NCBI RefSeq assembly: GCF_000002995.4
Contig: NW_025062479.1
Location: forward strand, 9,973,721 to 10,037,720
Reading direction: 5' to 3'
Origin: Brugia malayi
Taxonomy: Eukaryota > Nematoda > Chromadorea > Rhabditida > Onchocercidae
DNA: 64,000 bases
The notes below the pieces were generated by a model. That model was not told the origin of the DNA. It saw only the letters and a list, made by a program, of their open reading frames with translations, and did no database searches. A program made the translations under genes and the position numbers. Below, in pieces: positions 58,819 through 64,000 of the stretch; the first letter of the stretch is position 1, and each line of letters begins with the position of its first letter.

Positions 58819-61800
58819 TTAAAATTTATATGGTGTAGAAGGAGATGGTGATGCTGAAAGTCGAAGTTGTGATCGTCGTCTAATTGAGCCTCTTTTTTTA
58901 CTGGTTTCAAAAAATTGTTTTAAATCTCGTACTGGACGTTGTCTTTCAGCATGCATACCATCAATGGGATTCCAGTCAAGATTATTAGCATCTTCATCCT
59001 CATCTGCAACTTCCTCATCCTCACTAACATCTATATAACCTGATAATGAATGAGAAGCTGATGATCGTCTTTGTGGAAGTGTTTCTTGCAATAATTCTTC
59101 TTTTATTCGTGATACACCTGGTCGACTTTTTCCTTGTTTCAGAATCTTAATTATTTCATTGAATGAATAAAAAATAATTTACAATTAAATATATATATAT
59201 ATATATTAAAATTTCATCAATTAAATCAATAAAAAGAAAGAAGCAAAAAAACAAAAAGAACAAAAAAAAAAGAAAAAGACTTTTTTCCTTACTATAGGAT
59301 CAGTTTGCATTTCACTTTCTATCATTTCTACAAGTGGCTTCTGAATAAAATCATCATTGTCAGTTTGAGTGATAGCTTCTAAGATATCATATAGATGAGT
59401 TTGAATATCTTGCTCAATTAATCTTACTTCATCCGTTTGTACATCACGTACCTATAATTTATTTAAAAAAAGAATATTTTGTTATAAATTTATTAGTAAT
59501 TTATAATAAGAATTTTCATACATATTAAAAGTAAATTTAATTCCAAGTATCTAGTATGTTAATGATATATTATATGATATATTGATATATTAATTATTAT
59601 TATTATAAAACGAAATAATTTTCAATTTTTTTAAAGGTTTTTTGAATAAAATAAGTTTCTGAAATTGTCACCAGTAAAAAATCATATCATTTGTTTTACT
59701 AAATTTGAATGCCTTAATATTATGAACAAGTGTAAAAAAATACAAACCATATATTCAGGCATAACTGTAATACATTCACTATCTTTTAATTCGATTATTT
59801 CCGTTTGTATAATACTATGAATTAATGTCGGATTAAGGCATTGCACAGCTTCTTCAACCATTTCATTAATTAACGGATCAGTTACAATTGCTGTATCCAA
59901 TAATGTCACCATTAATGTTTGCTCACCTTTATCATTACTAAAAATAATTCAAATATTAGATTGATTTTATTGCTTCATTCATTGTGATCTAAAATAGTCC
60001 AATGAATATTGCATATTTATTATTAGATTTAGAAAATTTTATAAAAATACCAAATACTTACAATGATAAAAGAGAAGTTTGTACACCAGTATCATAGAAT
60101 ACTGTTTTTGGAAGTGATAGTTCAGTTAATGATTGAATTGGCAAAAATTGTTTAGCTTCAACTTGTTGTTGAATAACTTCTTCCACAGTAGCTGTTAGTG
60201 TTATTTCATTTAAATCTTTCGAAAACATTTTTGGCATGCCGGATTCTTCATCAATATCTGAGAAAATTGGTGGAATTTCAATTCCACGCGCTACAGCATC
60301 TTTTTGTACTTTCGTCAACACTGATGCTCGTCTATTTTTGCTCCAAAACAAAATATTCACAAAAATTCGAAGTAATAAAATGAAATTAAAACTAATTAAT
60401 ATTATTTCAACTAGCTAATAGAAATAATCATTCATTTTGTCAATCAAAACTTTGATATTAATAAGAGAAAAATTTTTCAATTTTTTCAATATTACTGGTA
60501 ATTTAGAATTTTATTTTATCTTGTCGTGACTAAATCATTCAATTTGCAATTAGAAAGTTTTCAATTTCATATCTTATTATTCAAGAATAATTATTAAATG
60601 TATTGGAAATTACCTTAAAAATGATATCAAATATTTAGCTTTTTTATTATTACCCCACATTTGCATCATACCCACAGAAGCTCCAACTGAATCATTTCCT
60701 TAAAAAAAATGAAAAAAAATGCAACAATCAGAAAATGGAGGAAAAAAAAAATTAAATTAGGTTACTTATCGTTTATTTAAATCAGGACATTGATCATTAA
60801 TAGTTCCATTTTTATTGATCTCTTAATTTGGAAAACAATTAGTTACCAGGGAAAGTGCTAGAATTTACCTAGTTTTAATTTAGACTGATATTCGAGAAAC
60901 AATTTCAAAAAAACTCTGATATAAAAATCTTCTAATGCTCTTTGTATGACATTGATACACATACTGACCATTGCAAGACCAATTATCACAAAAATAAAAC
61001 ACATGATCATCAAACTGAAAATTAAGTTTAATTGAACTTATAAAAAGGATGAACTGAAAATTTTTTCAACTGAACTAAAAAATTGAAAAAGAAGTTTCAG
61101 TTTTAGAATAAACAAAGTTATATATGTTTTTTTTTTTCGCACTACATAAAATGTTATAAAAATTAACTCTCTTCGTCGTACAGAAAGATCACCCAATCCA
61201 ATCGTTGATAGACTGAAAGAAAATTTTTCGTAAAAAATTTTGGTTATCAAAAATAATTCCGATTATTATTAAGAAAAGTAATAATGTCAAATTGTTAGAG
61301 TAGTTTTTAAATTTGTTGAACAAATAACCAATGGTCAAATGTTTGTCAATACAATGCACTTAATAAGTGTTAATCGAAAAATCAAATTTTATACATTTAC
61401 AATTATGATAAATGATTAACCTAATAAACATGAAATAACAGCTTTCTGCATAAGTCCAATCGTGCTCCCAAATTTTAAAAAGTCCTGCACACAAGAATAT
61501 CCAACTGAAAGTGATCCCAACAGCTAGTGATACAGGTATTCGAGGTGGTGCCATATCGTTTAATTCCATATCATCAACATTTTTTGCATCATCCTCTTTT
61601 ATTGATTCTAAATTTAAGTTTTAATTCAACAAAAATTTTTTCGAAATAGATTTTTCATGCCAAATTTTACATCACTTCCTTCATACTGGATGCTACAAAT
61701 AAAATCACAAAAAAATACTATTAAATTTTAAATTATTTTATGCTATTGTCAAATTGATTGTTTAAAGAGTTTTCAAAAATAAAATCAACAAATAAATAAT

Positions 61801-62150
61801 TTGACAAAATTTACCATCAATAAATTCACCGCCTAATTGAAATTTCGGTTCTGGTGAAAAGTTATCATTGGTATCATCATCATTATTATCATTACCAACG
61901 GATATGCCACTTTCAAGCTGCACCAAATCATTATTGTTATTTTGTTGAATTGATGTTTTATAATTTATTCTGCCAAATATTCTGCATAAATTTGATGTGA
62001 AATGCATTAGTTGAATAGCATTGACAATTGCTTTATATAAGAAATTGCCAAGATCTCGAAGCGTGATAAGCATTAGTGGTATACCAATGATTGCATAAAT
62101 TATTGTCATAAATCGACCAATTGATGTATTACATGCTATATCACCATAAC
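58819..62150 (-). CDS. Two-pore-domain (K2P/TWK) potassium channel, 3' part
   Basis: Plasma-membrane leak potassium channel of the nematode TWK family, cut off by the window edge at its 5' end. Nine exons (61815-62150, 61421-61607, 61168-61212, 60869-61014, 60614-60698, 60062-60340, 59748-59937, 59293-59451, 58819-59145) join in phase to about 584 residues. The first exon here starts inside the first selectivity filter (GYGDIACN), so M1 and the first pore helix lie in exons beyond 64000. Then come M2 (MTIIYAIIGIPLMLITLRDLG), an unusually long Asn/Asp-rich loop of about 100 residues, M3 (IPVSLAVGITFSWIFLCAGL), the second filter TIGLGDLSV, M4 (LMIMCFIFVIIGLAMVSMCI), and a C-terminal tail of over 350 residues. 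The tail contains six Q-T motifs, an acidic stretch (SEDEEVADEDEDA) and an Arg/Ser-rich end. I cannot name the orthologue among the many TWK genes. Confidence 0.93.
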
Positions 62151-64000
62151 CTGTTTGAAAAATGCTAAATTTATTTATAAATTTAAATCAAAAATTCACT
62201 AATTTAGTTTTTTCATTAAACATTCAGAAGGAAATTATGCTTCATCATATATTATTAGTAAAATTTAATGTAATAAAAATGATTGTTTTTAAAGTTTTTT
62301 TTCTCTGAAATCTTTAAAATGTTTGTATGAATTTAAAATATTTGTGTATTGTACCATTAATTTTCTTATAATCTTTCAAATATTTCTTAAAATAAGCTCA
62401 TCAAATGATAAATGAAAACATGGATTTGTTGCTGAAATTCGATCATAATTTTTGTATTGTCACAATTATTTGTTACTTTAAATGAAAAATTATTACAAAT
62501 TAAGTAATCGCTTATGTTCATTTATTAATAGTTTTTTCAATCGAATATTATTTGAAATTTTTTTTTCCACACAGAAGAAATTTATTCATAATTTAATGTA
62601 AGTAAAACTTTTTATAGTGTTGAAGAAAAGAAAGAAAAAACATTTAAAAAACATATTCATAATTGATTTTGAACAATTATTTCAGAGCAACCATATTTTT
62701 TTAATGAAATTTAATTTCCAATATGTTTATGTTTTAGTTCACACTTAATTATTTCTCACATCTTAGTGAAAAGCTTTATTACGAAGCGGTTTTTGATGAA
62801 TATTTGAGAAAGTGTGTTGAATGATTGTTTCAAATAATTGATGCAGTCGATAATTGTTTATTATCGGATGATTGTTTTTTGATCAGCTGTATCAAAACAT
62901 TTATCAGTGATTGATTGCTTCACTCACTTTCTATCCGTCATTGCGGATAAGAAAAATGTCTAATTTGACCGAGAACAATTTATATTTCAGCATGTTAAAG
63001 TATAGTATAAAAGATTGGGATTAGAACTGTATTATTTATCAGAAATTAATTTTTTTTCCATTCTGCCAGGAATGATTTTATTTTTGAATGAGAACAAATG
63101 AAATATAATGAAAATTATAATTGAAATGAGTTAAAATTTGAACTGAATCTACGTTGTTCATTTTTGAAGATTTTTCATTTTTTTTTTCTTTTGAAATAAA
63201 GTTTTTTGGTAAATTAAAAGAAAAATACAATCCGTCAACTAACTTATGGAATAATTCAAAAAAAGCAAGGCTAAAACTAAAGTTTTCAAAATTTTACTTC
63301 GTCAGGAAAGTTGTTTCCTAACATAACAAACCAATAATATATCGATTTGTTCTGATAAAAACAACACTGTTTACAACGGAAAATTGTAGACATTACTGAA
63401 TTTTTTTTGTTAAAAATAATAACAAAGTAATTAATTAAAGTTCCATGATTAATATTGATTATCAAATGTTTTATTTTTGATCTCTGACTTCAGAATATAT
63501 ATATTTCAACTAAAAAGAAAAGAAAAAACATAATGTGGTGAAAAATGCATTTTCACATAACCATTTGTTTGATTTATTTAACTATTTACAATAAAAAAAG
63601 AAAAATTTATATGCACTGGAAAATTTTTGTAGTTAGATCAATTGAACTGATTGATTGATGTAATTGCAAAACTAACTTTAAAAATAAACTATTTTTAAAT
63701 CTTTTCTCTTTTCCATAAAATTTTATAGCATAAAACTTTTTCACTGAAAATACCATTACAAATGTACACGTAAAATGCATTAGAAAGAGAAGTGAAAAAT
63801 GCTAACATTTTTCATAAATTTATTTCTATTTTTCTGACTTAAATTCAATGTTATCAAAAGTTGCAATAATGCAAGAAGATGAACGAAAAACTTTGCAAAT
63901 ACGACTTACGAATTTTGCTGACAAAAAATTAATCATTATATCGGATAAAAATAATGTAATTACAAAGAATGCATTATTATTATACTCTAATTTATGAAAA
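62151..64000 (-). other. Intron of the potassium channel gene, running off the window
   Basis: I searched the minus strand for an exon ending in the T-T-x-G part of the first pore filter in phase 1 and found none, so the upstream exons are outside the window. A 48-codon plus-strand frame at 63849-63995 (starting MLSKVAIMQEDERKTLQ) is unusually non-repetitive for this DNA, but nothing supports it as an exon. Confidence 0.55.

Noticed and set aside
61146..61168. KDM-style extension of the K2P second-pore exon to the GTAG donor at 61145.
   Set aside because: That donor is in the wrong phase for the M4 exon; GA|GTTAAT at 61167 gives an intact filter-to-M4 sequence.

Overview
The window is nuclear DNA from a nematode, most likely a filarial parasite (Onchocercidae). 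It is very AT-rich with long A/T runs. Genes are broken into many short exons by GT-AG introns, and start codons usually lie just after a TTTCAG- or TTTAG-like acceptor, as expected for spliced-leader trans-splicing. The gene set is nematode-type: RBR-2/KDM5 demethylase, dystroglycan, ELO elongases, a TWK potassium channel, a secreted PEBP of the filarial OV-16 type, and small secreted proteins. The species assignment is inference. I saw no rRNA, convincing tRNA, CRISPR, transposase or bacterial segment.

Layout: 1-4.6 kb has no gene I can support. 4.6-14.8 kb (minus) is a complete 26-exon rbr-2/KDM5. 17.0-18.1 kb (plus) is LSm7. 18.8-23.4 kb (minus) is a 7-exon secreted PEBP. 23.5-24.6 kb (plus) is a small Cys-rich secreted protein, divergent from PEBP across 114 bp. 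26.1-27.3 and 31.9-33.3 kb (both minus) are two tandem fatty-acid elongases. 36.0-39.1 kb (minus) is a TraB-domain protein and 39.7-41.5 kb (minus) a mitoferrin. 43.2-46.6 kb (plus) is dystroglycan. 48.4-50.1 kb (minus) is a small secreted helical protein of unknown family. 50.1-58.8 kb is a gene desert. 58.8-62.15 kb (minus) is the 3' part of a two-pore potassium channel whose first exons lie beyond the right edge.

I assembled gene models by hand, joining exons by reading-frame phase. All 11 models except the Cys-rich gene close in frame from start to stop (the channel from the window edge). Two genes appear to use a GC-AG intron. The most unusual signals are a run of six Q-T motifs in the channel tail resembling dynein light-chain binding sites, a splice choice or frameshift that decides whether the Cys-rich protein gets its last Cys module, the 114-bp bidirectional promoter, and a mitoferrin/TraB pair that could be an operon.

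The genes do not form one pathway. There is chromatin and RNA machinery (rbr-2, lsm-7), lipid synthesis (two elongases), mitochondria-linked genes (mitoferrin, perhaps TraB), cell surface and excitability (dystroglycan, K2P), and three secreted products that could meet the host.
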